A stretch of DNA of 64,000 bases from NCBI GenBank assembly GCA_964411985.1, contig CAYPNF010000026.1:53926-117925 (forward strand), in the 5' to 3' direction. Shown in pieces: positions 44,401 to 53,400 of the stretch. Position 1 is the stretch's first letter. The number at the start of each line of letters is the position of its first letter. A program made the translations under genes and the position numbers. Below the pieces are notes generated by a model. It was not told the DNA's origin, did not search any database, and was given only the letters and a program-made list of their open reading frames with translations. This DNA comes from CAYPNF01 sp964411985 (lineage in GTDB: Bacteria; Verrucomicrobiota; Verrucomicrobiia; Limisphaerales; J093).

Positions 44401-47400
44401 ACATTTCAAATCGAGACTTCGCCACCCGGCATCGTTATCGATAGTGCAACGGGTATTCTGAGATGGACACCGGGGGAAATGGATGGACCTTCCTCGAATC
44501 GGATCACTGTGCACGTGACCGCTTCCGGCCAAGCGGGCGTGCTGGCGACGGAGCAAGTGGATGTCATGGTCCGAGAAGTCAATAGTGCGCCCGTCTTCGA
44601 CCCAGTGCCCGACCAGCACATGCTCGTTGGAGACACCCTTTCTATGCCGATTCCCTGCAGGGATCCCGACTGGCCAGAGAACCAACTTACCTTTGGCCTG
44701 CTGGATTCGCCGATCGGGGCAACGATCGATCCAGGAACGGGTCTGTTCACCTGGACGCCGACGCACGCACCGAGTGTCAGCCGAATCCAGGTAGTGGCGA
44801 TCGACGACGGTTCGCCGCCGTTGCGCTCTACGAACGCCTTTGAGGTAGTTGTCAGTGAGCGGAACCATGCTCCGACTCTGGGTTACGTCGCCGACCAGAC
44901 CGTGAATGAGATGACGCCGTTGGTTCTGCATATTCAGGCAAGTGACCCGGATGTTCCCACGAACCGACTCACGTTCAGCCTAGTGGAGTCTCCCGAAGGG
45001 GCGAACATCACGCCGGATGGGGGCGTGTTTACGTGGACCCCGACGGAAGCCCAAGCTCCGAGCACTAACGTGGTCGTGGTCCGGGTCAGCGATGATGGCG
45101 TCCCCGCCCTGAGTTCCACCCTCCAGTTCACGGTAGTCGTCAACGAGGTCAATCGAGCGCCCATCTTCGAGCCACTCGCCGATCAAACGTTGAGCGAGAT
45201 GTCACAATTCGTTTTGAGCGCCAAGGCGAGTGACCCGGATATTCCCACCAATCGATTGACTTATAGCTTGGTTTCCTGTCCTGAGGGAGCCGCTATTAAC
45301 CCCGATGAAGGCGTTTTTGCCTGGACTCCCACGGAAGCCCAGGGCCCGAGCACCAATGTGGTTGCGGTACGCGTCAGCGATGATGGCCTGCCTCCCCTAA
45401 GCACCACGAACCTGTTTAGGGTTGTGGTTGTTGAGGTAAACCTGACTCCCGTGGTTGCGAAGTTGGACGACAAAGTGGTGGACGAAGGCACCTTGTTGAG
45501 CTTTGCGGTCACCGCCACAGATCCGGACCTGCCGGCGCAGCCACTGAGCTTCAGCCTGGACGGTGACGCGCCGGCGAACGCCAGCATCACCCGTGAAGGT
45601 CTGTTCACCTGGACCCCGACGGAAGCCCAGGGCCCGGGCACCAACTTGGTCACGTTTGGGGTAAGCGACGGGTTAGCCCAAGTCACCCAGACCATCCAGA
45701 TCGTGGTAAACGAGGTCAACCAGGCCCCCGTTTTGCCAGTCCAGGTGGCTCGCATGGTAGAGGCTTTGCAGGTGCTAACGGTGACCAACACGGCTACGGA
45801 CCCGGACATCCCATCGAATTTGCTGACTTACCAGTTGATGGATCCTCCCCAAGGCGCGGCTATCGACACCAACGGCGTGATCACCTGGACACCGACAAAG
45901 GCACAAAGCCCCAGTACAAACCTGATCACATCTGTGGTAAGCGACAATGGAACACCAACGCTCAGTTCGACGAACCAGTTTGCCGTGGTGGCAGTCGCAG
46001 TAAACAGCCCTCCTCTGCTCATGACAGTCGAGGACAAGATGATACACGAAGGCACCTTGCTGAGCTTTACCGTCACGGCCACAGATCCGGACTTGCCGGC
46101 GCAGCCACTGAGTTTCAGCCTAGGCAGCGGCGCGCCGACTAACGCCAGCATCACCCGTGAAGGCCTGTTTACTTGGACCCCGACCGATGCCCAGGGCCCA
46201 AGCACCAACGTTATCACGGTTCAGGTAAGCGATGGGTTAGCCCAAGCCACCCAGGCGATTCAGATTGTGGTCAACGAGGTCAACCAGGCCCCCGTTTTGC
46301 CAGTCCAGGTGGCTCGCATGGTGGAGGCTTTGCAGGTGCTAACGGTGACCAACACGGCTATGGACCTGGACATCCCGGCCAATGTGCTGAATTACCAACT
46401 GCTGGATCCTCCCCTGGGCGCGGCTATCGACACCAACGGCGTGATCACCTGGACACCGACAAAGGCACAAAGCCCTAGCACAAACCTGATCACATCTGTG
46501 GTAAGCGACAATGGAACACCACCACTCAGTTCGACGAACCAGTTGGAAGTTGTGGTATTCGCGGCAAACCAACCTCCTGTCCTGGCGCTGATCGGGAACA
46601 AAGTCGTCGACGAGGGCGTCTTGCTGAGCTTCGCGATCAAAGCAACGGATCCGGACCTGCCCGCCCAACCCTTAGCTTTCAGCTTGGGAAGTGGGGCGCC
46701 GACCGGTGCCACGTTGACTCGTGATGGCCTATTTACCTGGACCCCGACCGAAACCCAGGGACCGAGTACCAACTTGGTCCCAGTTCAGGTGAGCGATGGG
46801 TTAGCCCAGGTCACCCAGACGATTCAGATCGTGGTGAACGAGGTCAACCAGGCCCCTGTTATGCCGGTCCAGGCGGCGCGGATGGTGGAGGCACTGAAGG
46901 TGCTCATGGTGACCAATACGGCAATGGACGCGGACATCCCGGTTAACCTGCTGACCTACCGACTGCTTGATCCGCCCTTGGGCGCCGCTATCGATACTAA
47001 CGGAGTGATTACCTGGACGCCTGCCGAAGCCCAGGCACTGAGCACGAATTTGCTCATAACGGTGGTTACAGACGATGGAGTGCCGCCGCTTAGTTCGAGC
47101 AACCAGATTACAGTGGTCGTTAGCTCGGCGGGCAAAGGGGCTCCGGTAATCCTAGCAGGCCCGGCTGATACGACGGTATTGCAGGGAGAAACCACTGTTC
47201 TCTCGGTTGTTGCCACTGGGCGTAACCCACTGAGCTACCGGTGGCTGAAGTCAGGCACCGCAATCAACGGGGCGACCAATAACACACTTTCCTTCCAGAG
47301 CGCGCAAATCACCGACAGCGGATTCTACCGTGCAGTGGTCTCCAATGCCGACGGCTCTACCAACACCAGTTCGGCGTTTCTGGGGGTGGTGAGAACGAAT

Positions 47401-48288
47401 AATCCGACCGTCAACACCATCTACAGTTTGCGTATTTGGGCACAATTGGACGGCCAGAGCGATCTGGTGATCTCCTCGAACGCAGTGCGATGGCACCACT
47501 TGGGCGCAACCCGACCAGGCCTCCACACCACACCCCCTGAACCCACCCGAATTAATGGAACCAATTGGACGCCGAAGTGGCCCGATATTAGCACAACAGC
47601 CCCTGCCTGGTCTTCCACCTTCTCCAACCTCATTGTCAATTTTCGTGGGACAGTTTACTTCGATGCAATTTCAGCGCGAACGAAGCCAGTTCTGCTAAGC
47701 CAACCCAGTGTTGCGAACGGGTTTACGACCACTCTTGAGTTCAATGACACGCTGGCCAGCCATGGATACTACGAGGTGGTCCTGAAGGGGTTGGGGCCTC
47801 CCCTGGGCCAGCCGCCCATCATTCGTATGCCACCCCAGGATGCGACTGTGTTAGTTGGTGGCACGGCAAGCTTCAGTGTCACGGCCGACGGGACACAGCC
47901 GCTATACTATCAATGGCGCCATGATGGGACCAACCTTGTCGGCGCACAGGAGACCGTTCTGATTTTGTCACCCGTACAGGTCGGCGATGGAGGCAACTAC
48001 GACGTTGTCGTAACGAATGCGTGGGGAAACGCAAAGAGCAGCTTGGCTCAGCTGACTGTGCTCAGCCAAGGTCGTTTCACGAGCTTGGTCTATTCGCAAA
48101 CAACCGGACTGATCTTCACGTTCTCCGAAGCCACCCCCGGCCGCTTCTACCGGATCCAGACGTCCACCTCCTTAGAGCAGGGAAGTTGGGTTGACTGGAA
48201 GAGCTTCCTCTATGAAGGCCCCATCGTGCTAACAAATTCGATCGCCCCGGCTGCCGAGAAACACTTCTATCGTGTCGTAAGCCCATAG
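38401..48288 (+). CDS. Giant secreted modular protein (PPC, PA14, Ig, cadherin-like)
   Basis: This 3,295-residue protein has a signal peptide at about residues 1-33. Domains in order: four PPC-like modules (about 43-165, 168-300, 403-520, 633-760; ND-x-F-x-N plus W-x-x-W-T-A). A PA14-like module (777-937), Ig (955-1060), SbsA Ig-like (1065-1155) and second PA14 (1166-1313) follow. Then come Ig (1335-1420), SbsA Ig-like (1425-1515), a DUF1349/concanavalin-like region (1521-1720), Ig (1745-1830) and a cohesin-like domain (1835-1965). Residues about 1995-2910 hold cadherin-like/He_PIG repeats with a 188-residue tandem. Two Ig domains (2915-3000, 3140-3220) and the shared C-terminal module ending HFYRVVSP finish it. 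There is no anchor helix at the C-terminus. A role in binding glycans or cells is inferred. Confidence 0.92.
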   Translation: MSCRSVALHVWGAIHLSTILALVAVGLSSGRAQSIQSVVPPPNDMFANRILLSGTNVSVAGSNLGATAEGGEPTLLGWKSVWYGWVAEHDGPVSVRIDGSGASVGLGVFQGASPNTNVLKTVASGMFASTANREVFFLAKAGSEYQVGVGAYNGWSGAFVLLLNQYPTNDSFNNPVILEGTDSQAFGLNFGATAEPGELEHSLVPGESYTNSVWWAWTPASSGSAEIVFPRTAFTSVLRLYAGDVLTNLVHVDGTVLYLPTTSDWVYSFNAVGGRTHRIAVAGKGGAAGRIGFRLRQQPGNTLPTIAPINEQRGVPGQPVGPIRVQIDDAETSSDLLKLEAVSPYSWVVNTKQITLGGQGRERTLSISQLGTNTGVAPIYLLLTDANGGRTSSKFDLRILPANNDFANATLLVGTNAVSVGTTRYATREPGEPNHNGVDNAVSCWWKWTAPNSGEVFAQVRNLEKPTDVPGLAIYLGSSVSNLTCVNSNLFLSPATNGMVGFTAQEARTYFVCVSGIQGLMELRLWETPGNRTPVISEIFDQVIPPGVSSGAIPIQLADDTTPVDQLELSALSSPTWQLPATALTFGGAGSNRTLTIKPLNTYDSGIVEVRVRDREGAFSVRRFTVSVAVPKDDMTQRLLVTGSNLRILGNNSKATKDANELDHARQPGGKSMWLDWSAPADGWVEMSTDGSSFDTILAVYNSFTEDFVCLFPIVGNDQSPAGGNTSRVRFCAKKGGAYSVAVDGYRGATGDFVLSIRQPVQNAGLRGSSQGGVTVREFHDLQGASLSQLTNSAYYPWRPDRVSVAGYFEWPRTDVFGDSMRDNYGTQLMGYFVPEVSGAYVFALAADDSAELYLSRDEDPAYKQVIAREVNPHFPRAFSSTSGRRLLDPGTPKQRLENFSLPMELSAGRRYYIEAVAKENLGIDGLAVAVQIPGARAIRSGDTPIPGALLATMDKHLQSLTITHQPTNVTVQEGHSAYFSLEVEGVPPFHYSWSIKGAQWQKVGDKLSNYPQLVLEKVSMTNDLAVVQAVVRDASNLDYLINPFLVNPFGIVTSAPVTLHVIADVEPPRLLSAQADETGTNLVLRFSEPLDSVSATNLANYHLEGGLSILGVSLLPSNDGVIIATDPQVAGTRYRISAVGVKDRSAAGNASDTTCTTEWSAWVLSKGVVKIDYYDGVNGSDVLQLITHTNFPNRPTASEYRSSLESSYERGDNYGARARGWLIPPRTGEYTFYFTSDNQGVFMLSTDDQQLNVTMVASEPVASGPRDWLSKPEHRSSPLAMEAGKSYYFEVLQKENTGLDHFAVTWTGPGLPDLSAKVPAIASEFIANYVNPDDVHFSLLEQPVPVSCLPGETAVFQVSVESSHAVFYQWMRNGVDLVGENRSSLTIPSCGLADDGARYQVRMVAPLVSTNSSEVVLRVLSDTIPPVFAASAIHQGSDWELTVAFSEAVDPAQAETASNYELGAVEWVDGPRYLPRSAAVVIRVKGLVEGQTYPLVVRNVQDLSGNMIQQVEGHYTAQSLAWTQVGGQKAGLAPTVAAKGPRSFDIYSAAWEATGSTEEATFVYETVTGDFDKCVRIRSQDPASPWSGVGLTARESLSEGQTFEVTTPPFGRSIRIQANSKTDYLGLPARDKFEMTWRPWEGTGYRLTSTWERWDDRPQYPEVWLRLKRVGRSFWGWYSHDGVDWMLADFRELPYQDSALNTLPPLAESLYVGIEYCPDTTRVAPEAVALFQAQVSDYGDTLLPPAILLQPEDLVLKQGDKLVLQAAAAGTEPVRCQWWWNGSALAGGTNPVLSLPCVSPAVSGAYFLVASNALGNATSRVAQVTVNVPEESLLRLGQILGAPGPEFLLPVFLVGRGQEHTIGFSLAFDPQMVAFKQVIPGPAARAGTLQEDDFLVANGRVGVSLTLPVGHALEPGEQILVYLAFHALPGASATPVDFAFDDQPIARSLGSVSYTPIAMGTEAWQLPLDKPTPAVWTDELAPFVLPAAGRAAPQVGKALTFQIETSPPGIVIDSATGILRWTPGEMDGPSSNRITVHVTASGQAGVLATEQVDVMVREVNSAPVFDPVPDQHMLVGDTLSMPIPCRDPDWPENQLTFGLLDSPIGATIDPGTGLFTWTPTHAPSVSRIQVVAIDDGSPPLRSTNAFEVVVSERNHAPTLGYVADQTVNEMTPLVLHIQASDPDVPTNRLTFSLVESPEGANITPDGGVFTWTPTEAQAPSTNVVVVRVSDDGVPALSSTLQFTVVVNEVNRAPIFEPLADQTLSEMSQFVLSAKASDPDIPTNRLTYSLVSCPEGAAINPDEGVFAWTPTEAQGPSTNVVAVRVSDDGLPPLSTTNLFRVVVVEVNLTPVVAKLDDKVVDEGTLLSFAVTATDPDLPAQPLSFSLDGDAPANASITREGLFTWTPTEAQGPGTNLVTFGVSDGLAQVTQTIQIVVNEVNQAPVLPVQVARMVEALQVLTVTNTATDPDIPSNLLTYQLMDPPQGAAIDTNGVITWTPTKAQSPSTNLITSVVSDNGTPTLSSTNQFAVVAVAVNSPPLLMTVEDKMIHEGTLLSFTVTATDPDLPAQPLSFSLGSGAPTNASITREGLFTWTPTDAQGPSTNVITVQVSDGLAQATQAIQIVVNEVNQAPVLPVQVARMVEALQVLTVTNTAMDLDIPANVLNYQLLDPPLGAAIDTNGVITWTPTKAQSPSTNLITSVVSDNGTPPLSSTNQLEVVVFAANQPPVLALIGNKVVDEGVLLSFAIKATDPDLPAQPLAFSLGSGAPTGATLTRDGLFTWTPTETQGPSTNLVPVQVSDGLAQVTQTIQIVVNEVNQAPVMPVQAARMVEALKVLMVTNTAMDADIPVNLLTYRLLDPPLGAAIDTNGVITWTPAEAQALSTNLLITVVTDDGVPPLSSSNQITVVVSSAGKGAPVILAGPADTTVLQGETTVLSVVATGRNPLSYRWLKSGTAINGATNNTLSFQSAQITDSGFYRAVVSNADGSTNTSSAFLGVVRTNNPTVNTIYSLRIWAQLDGQSDLVISSNAVRWHHLGATRPGLHTTPPEPTRINGTNWTPKWPDISTTAPAWSSTFSNLIVNFRGTVYFDAISARTKPVLLSQPSVANGFTTTLEFNDTLASHGYYEVVLKGLGPPLGQPPIIRMPPQDATVLVGGTASFSVTADGTQPLYYQWRHDGTNLVGAQETVLILSPVQVGDGGNYDVVVTNAWGNAKSSLAQLTVLSQGRFTSLVYSQTTGLIFTFSEATPGRFYRIQTSTSLEQGSWVDWKSFLYEGPIVLTNSIAPAAEKHFYRVVSP
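45430..47120 (+). repeat. 564-bp tandem repeat, about three copies, inside the giant gene
   Basis: The segment beginning GAAGGC at 45484 recurs at 46048 and in diverged form at 46612, giving an exact 564-base period (188 residues, two cadherin-like domains). Copies 1 and 2 look about 90% identical by eye over the first 120 bases. Each unit has one domain with LPAQPLSFSL and one with AIDTNGVITWTP. Confidence 0.88.
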
Positions 48289-48753
48289 GGACTGAGCGCT
48301 CTTTGGCTGCATGGCATGGAACCACGAGACAAGTTGTGGGGAGCGGATGGCCTGCCCGAGAGGAGATCGTGATGAGGTCTGCCTGCTCATTCTTGATTCT
48401 GAGCCATCCGTCATCGTGACATCTGAGGCGAGGGCTCTGCATCCCTGCTCGCAGGATTATCCGCCTTGTCGCAAGAAAAAGGGATTTAAATAACCTAAAA
48501 GGCGCATTCTATCCCCCATTGTCTGCTATAATAGTATCCTAACCGGTTACTTGGGGCGTAGTGCAACTCCCGGAATACGTTTATCGTGTCATCTTAGGAT
48601 GGTCCTGACCCGGCGTGCGCCCTCCGTGGCGCGTTACCGAGTTGCGACTATCCACCTGAGGCGGTTTGTCGTTCTGGATCGAGCAACGGTTTCCTTTGCA
48701 TCAGGACGAAGAACCGAACATGGCCGATAACCGACAGTACGAAACACAGCAAC
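48289..48753 (+). promoter_or_regulatory. Long leader with extended -10 promoter
   Basis: TGCTATAAT (48524-48532) is an extended -10 box; no good -35 lies 17 bases upstream. The leader of about 215 bases before ATG 48754 contains ATCCTAA (near 48536) and TTAGGAT (near 48595), which could pair at long range, and a GCGCC/GGCGC stem near 48619. No coding frame is seen. Confidence 0.5.
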
Positions 48754-50406
48754 ATGAGCATGAGAACACTAACGAGAACGGCGCAGCCCTCTGCGACCAC
48801 GACCCGCATCATCAGGACAGGGCTCCTGAGCGCGGCACTCTGCCTGATGGGCAGCAGTCATTTGGGAGCCGCAACCCCGGTGTTGAAATTCGAGTTCAAC
48901 GAGGGAACCGGGACGACCGTAATGGATGAAGCCAGCAAACTAACGGGCACATTCGGACTCCCGGTTGACCCGGCCAACAATCCACTTGTCGTAGCAGATA
49001 GCCCCTCCGCCAAATCGGGAGACAAAGCGATCAGCCTGAATGTGGGCAACGATCTAGGGCAGGGCTTTCTGGTGATCGACGACAGTACCCAACCCATCCT
49101 GGACCTCGCCACCAACGCGTTCACGTTCGAAACCTGGGTGAAGATCGATCCAAACGATGTCCGGGTCTATGAGGGCTTGGGCGGTTACGGCTCGTCGATC
49201 AAGATGGGGCTCAACAATGGCCAGTTGCTCTTCACGCTCTTGGGGATCGTGGACATCCCCAGCGGATTAGACGTTCCCAAGGACGCATGGCATCACGTGG
49301 CAGTCGTATGGGAGCCCGGTGTGGGCGCCACCTTCTACCTGGATGGCGGCTCCGCCACGCCGGTTGCGGAAACCCGCCTGCCCCGAGCCTTCACCGACCA
49401 CTACCTGGTGATCGGCGCGGAAACCGCCGCAGGCAATGCTACCCAGGCGATGATGGATCGCTTCCGTGTGCACAAGAGCGCATTGACGGCAGAGCAGTTG
49501 GACAGCGTGGCAGCGACTACCAAGGCGGTCCTCCCAAGCACCCTTGTCGCCTATGACTTCAGCGAGAGCGCTGCCCCCTGGCAGAGCTCGGCGACCACTG
49601 CCCGTCCCGCCATCACTTCGAACAACCACATTGAAAACACCTCCCGGCCAAGCTTCATCACCGACACGCCCTCGGGCAAGACGGGAGACTCTGCCCTGAA
49701 CTTCAAATCAGGCCAGCGGGTGGTGATCGATGACTCTGGCGCCCTGATCTCCTTGGATCAGGGGGATTCTTCCTTCACGATGCAGGCCTGGGTGAAATTC
49801 GGTCAACAGCCGGGTGCCCGATCGGTGTTGTACTTCAGTAACGGCCCTGGTGGCGCTCTGTCGTTCTCCGTCACGCAAGACCGCCGTGTCTTCGTGACCA
49901 CTTTGGGAATTCTGGATGTTCAGTCGTCCGCGTTCGTTCCCGACGACAACGGATGGCATCACGTTGCGGTTGTCCATGAGAACGGAAAAGAACTCCGCTT
50001 CTATGTGGATGGGAACCTATCGGATACGATCGCCTACACCGGCGGAGTCACCTTTGGCCGAACGGATACGGCGGCCTATCTGGGTTGCGAATCCTACGGT
50101 AGCCTTCCCTATGTGGGCTCGCTGGATCGCCTGCGCGTCACCAGCGGTGTGTTGACGGCTGAACAGCTTGATTCCTGGCCGATCCCTGGAGTCCAGCCTG
50201 GCTCTCCTGAGCTGTCGATCGAATCGCTCGTGCAAGTTGCCTGGCCCACGATTCCGGCGGGTTACTCTTTGCAGAGCAGTTCAGACTTGGGCGAGCCCAA
50301 GAACTGGACCACCGTCACCAACAAGCCCCTCGTTGGAAGCCAAGGCTATTACCTGCTCTTCCCCCAAACGGCAGGGAAAGTCTTCTATCGCCTTTACAAG
50401 CCATAG
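48754..50406 (+). CDS. Exported protein with two LamG (concanavalin-like) domains
   Basis: This 550-residue protein has a long N-terminal signal region to about residue 40 (cleavage near HLGAA). Two LamG/Laminin_G_3 domains follow (about 45-255 and 265-480), each with the F-E-F/F-S-E start, W-H-H-V-A-V-V (DAWHHVAVV, NGWHHVAVV) and an AEQLDS end. The module from about 490 to the end (GYSLQSSSDLGEPKNW ... VFYRLYKP) is the shared C-terminal element. LamG domains bind glycans or proteins; the two copies match at roughly the domain level. ATG 48754 and 48760 both fit. A good terminator follows. Confidence 0.9.
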   Translation: MSMRTLTRTAQPSATTTRIIRTGLLSAALCLMGSSHLGAATPVLKFEFNEGTGTTVMDEASKLTGTFGLPVDPANNPLVVADSPSAKSGDKAISLNVGNDLGQGFLVIDDSTQPILDLATNAFTFETWVKIDPNDVRVYEGLGGYGSSIKMGLNNGQLLFTLLGIVDIPSGLDVPKDAWHHVAVVWEPGVGATFYLDGGSATPVAETRLPRAFTDHYLVIGAETAAGNATQAMMDRFRVHKSALTAEQLDSVAATTKAVLPSTLVAYDFSESAAPWQSSATTARPAITSNNHIENTSRPSFITDTPSGKTGDSALNFKSGQRVVIDDSGALISLDQGDSSFTMQAWVKFGQQPGARSVLYFSNGPGGALSFSVTQDRRVFVTTLGILDVQSSAFVPDDNGWHHVAVVHENGKELRFYVDGNLSDTIAYTGGVTFGRTDTAAYLGCESYGSLPYVGSLDRLRVTSGVLTAEQLDSWPIPGVQPGSPELSIESLVQVAWPTIPAGYSLQSSSDLGEPKNWTTVTNKPLVGSQGYYLLFPQTAGKVFYRLYKP

Positions 50407-50425
50407 TACCTCGGTACACACACTG

Positions 50426-50465
50426 CCGGGCTTCTCCCTAGACAGGAGAGCCCGGTTTTGCTTTT
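50426..50465 (+). terminator. Rho-independent terminator of LamG gene
   Basis: CCGGGC-TTCTCC (50426-50437) pairs with GGAGAGCCCGG (50445-50455), about 11 bp with one bulge, then TTTTGCTTTT. The T run is on the plus strand, so it serves the LamG gene rather than the convergent giant gene ending at 50490. Confidence 0.88.
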
Positions 50466-50489
50466 GGCGGCATAGGCCAAAGTACCTGT

Positions 50490-53400
50490 CTACTTCTGTC
50501 TCCCGCGGAAGAGACGCAGCGAATCGACGCCATTAGTCCAATCCACCACTTTCGATGCGTTGGTCAGGGTGAAGTCTAGGTACGGTGTCCACCGGGATGG
50601 GTCGAGCAAGTTCGTCGTCGACTCCAAGGTGTAGCCCATCCCTACCTTTCCATGGAACCGCAGCACGGGAAGCCCGCCTGCGATTGCGGGGGCTTCGAAG
50701 CTCAGGAAAAGGGAGTCTGCCTGCACCGCACGATAGAAAGCCGATGGCATCGCCCAGTCTACACCGTCCAAGATGGAATACGACTTGCTTAGGCGTGTGT
50801 TGGTCAGGATTGTCCACGGTTCCTCGGCAGCCAACCGCGGCTTGGTTTCCACCGAATAGTCCAACCCGGGCTGACCGAAGAGGATGACCGCGGGCGTTGG
50901 ACGAAGCTGGGTCACCAGCAACGGTTGATCTCCAATCACGATGATCTGCCCGATGGAGACCGCGCCATTAGTAAGTAGGGTCCCCTCCGAGCGCACTCCC
51001 GATAGCAACGAAGGCTGCAAGGCTACGATGGCCGACGGACTATTGCTGATCGCGGTAAAGCCAAGGCGAGCCAGCTCGACTGTTCCCTGAAACACTTCGT
51101 CAGCCGCAGCCGTCAAGCCAATCCGGAACAGGTTTCCATACACAGGTTCCAGAGCCGCCAAAGCCACCTGGGGGCCGGTGGCCTGCAGGGTTAGCTCGGC
51201 CAGATGTTCCCCAGGTATCTCCAGCGTGAAGCTAACACTCTTCAGGTCGACCCCGGAGACAACCTGGACCGGCACTGCACTCGTCGAGCCGATGAGCAGA
51301 TTCGTGCTACCCATGCCGACGGTAAAGTCCGCCAGGAAGTCGCGAACGATCACCCGGAAGCTCTGCGTCGCAGAGAGATTTGGTACGCCATTGTCACTCA
51401 CGATGACCTGAATGAGATTGCTGCTGGGACCCTGCAATTGGGTGGGTCGCCAGGAGAAAAGGCCGGTCTCTGCACCTATCTCCGCTCCAGCAGGGGCGCC
51501 GGAGCCGAGGCGGAAGGTGAGCCGGTTGCCGGGGAGATCGCTGTCTGAAGCCAGAACGGCAAAACTAAGCAAGCGGCCTTCGTTGATGATCCGCTCCACG
51601 ACGGGCATGAGGCTGGGGGGCGTGTTGGTTTCCTCGACCACAATCACCACCGTCTGCGAATCGCTCAGAGGCGGCAAACCATCATCCGTGACCGTCACTG
51701 CGAACAGGTTGGTGCTCGGTCCTAGTGCTTCACCGGTAGGCCAGGTGATCAAACCCGTCACTGGGTGGATCGTCAGCCCAGCGGGTGCTTCTGGGCCGAC
51801 ACTATAGGTCAGTTTACCATTCGGTTCGTCGGGATCACTCGCTACTGCCTGGAGGTTGGCGGTTTCACCTTCCAGGATCGTAACACGCTGCATAGCGGCG
51901 AGCACCGGCGGACGGTTGGTGCGGTTCACCGAAGTCTGCGCGTCGGGTGTGGCCGGTGCTGGTTCCACGTTTCCAGCACGATCCATCGCCACGCTGTAAA
52001 AGGCGTATTGGCTGCCCGGTTGGCCCGTGAACATGGCACCACTCTCGGAGACATGCTCCAGCCAGCGTTGAAAAGGTCCGTGATTCTCGGACACGTATAG
52101 GTCAAAGTAGGCGATCCCGCTTCCGCCTGACTCATCTTGGCCCGACCACTGTAAGGGGATTTGCGCGTAACTGTCGGCAGGAAGTGCAGCAACGACACTG
52201 ACCGGAGCGAGATTGTCCGGGGGTGCGGGTAATTCGTACAACAAACGGTAACTGCCCGAGCTGTTACGATCGAAGATGTGCAGGTTATTCTCGTAAACCG
52301 GCCTCCGCCCCCATCCAATGAAGGTGCGGTCGGTCAGCCAGAAGTTTTCCTCGATGGGCAGATCTGTACCATCGGGACGCAGTACTCGTTTGAGTTGGAA
52401 CTTCCCCTTGCCAGGATCCGGCACGCGCAGGTACACCCAGCCCGACGACGCCTCAACCGTGAGTGAGATCTCAAGATCAAGCGCGCTGGGCGCACCATCG
52501 AAGGTGCCTGTTGTGATGGACCGAACAGTTTCGATTCCACCGTCCCTCAAGTAGACCGTGTCCGGGAGCGCGTCCGTGTCAGCAATATCGTTCACCAGGA
52601 AAGCTGGGAAACTCCGCGCGCGCACGGAGTGAATCAATTCGTGGATCTCCACGCTTTCGACGGTGCATAGTTCCGGCAGCTGACTGAGGGGACCGACCTG
52701 CTCGAAGGTCGCCTTGTACTCCACGAACTGGCCTTGAAGACTCGATTGGAAGAGCCAACGGCCCACGGCAGTTCCTCCGGGCTTGAGATCGCCAAAGTTC
52801 GCAGTCAGGGAAGGGGTTAGTCCCCGTCCATCCACCTCGGTGGCGATCAGGTCGAAATCGATCAAGAGACCTTTCTCGTTTTCCACAATCTTCGGTTCGC
52901 CTGAGGCGATGCGGAAGTTGCGCGCGGTGCCCTGCCCTTGGTTCTGAACCAACACCGCGAGGGAGTAGGGTATGCTCGGTTCCACGGCATCCGTAAAGGG
53001 ATCGTCGCTTCTCACATCCCTTTCATGGAAGTACTTCACCGTGACAGCAGGCAAGGGGTGCACAGTGATTGGCGTTGGCGCGAGCGGCACCGTCACGGGG
53101 ACGCCGTCTTGAACATAATGCAGGCTACCGGTGACCAAATAGACTTGGGCGTTGGCGGTTGGCGCGGCTTCGCGACGTGGAACCAGCGTCCACTGCGCGT
53201 TCCCCTTGGCTCCTGGCTCCACCGAACCGGACCCAGCCAGGTCGCCAAGCCCTTGGCTCTCAGGCGGAAGAAGCCCAAACAACTCGGTGACCACCTTGCC
53301 CTCCGGGGTCAGGACGGTAACCTTGGCAGCAACGGATGCGAGCGTACTCTCTCCGTTGTTCACCAATTCGAGCATCGCGGTGAACGCCTCACGCGCCATC

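Noticed and set aside
45430..47120. Possible CRISPR array or satellite DNA
   Set aside because: The period is 564 bases, a multiple of three, and the copies are in frame inside a coding gene; there are no short repeat-spacer units.
50490..50700. PEP-CTERM or LPXTG sorting signal on the giant proteins
   Set aside because: Neither giant ends with a Pro-Glu-Pro motif, terminal TM helix plus basic tail, nor LPXTG; the shared FYR module is the only common end.
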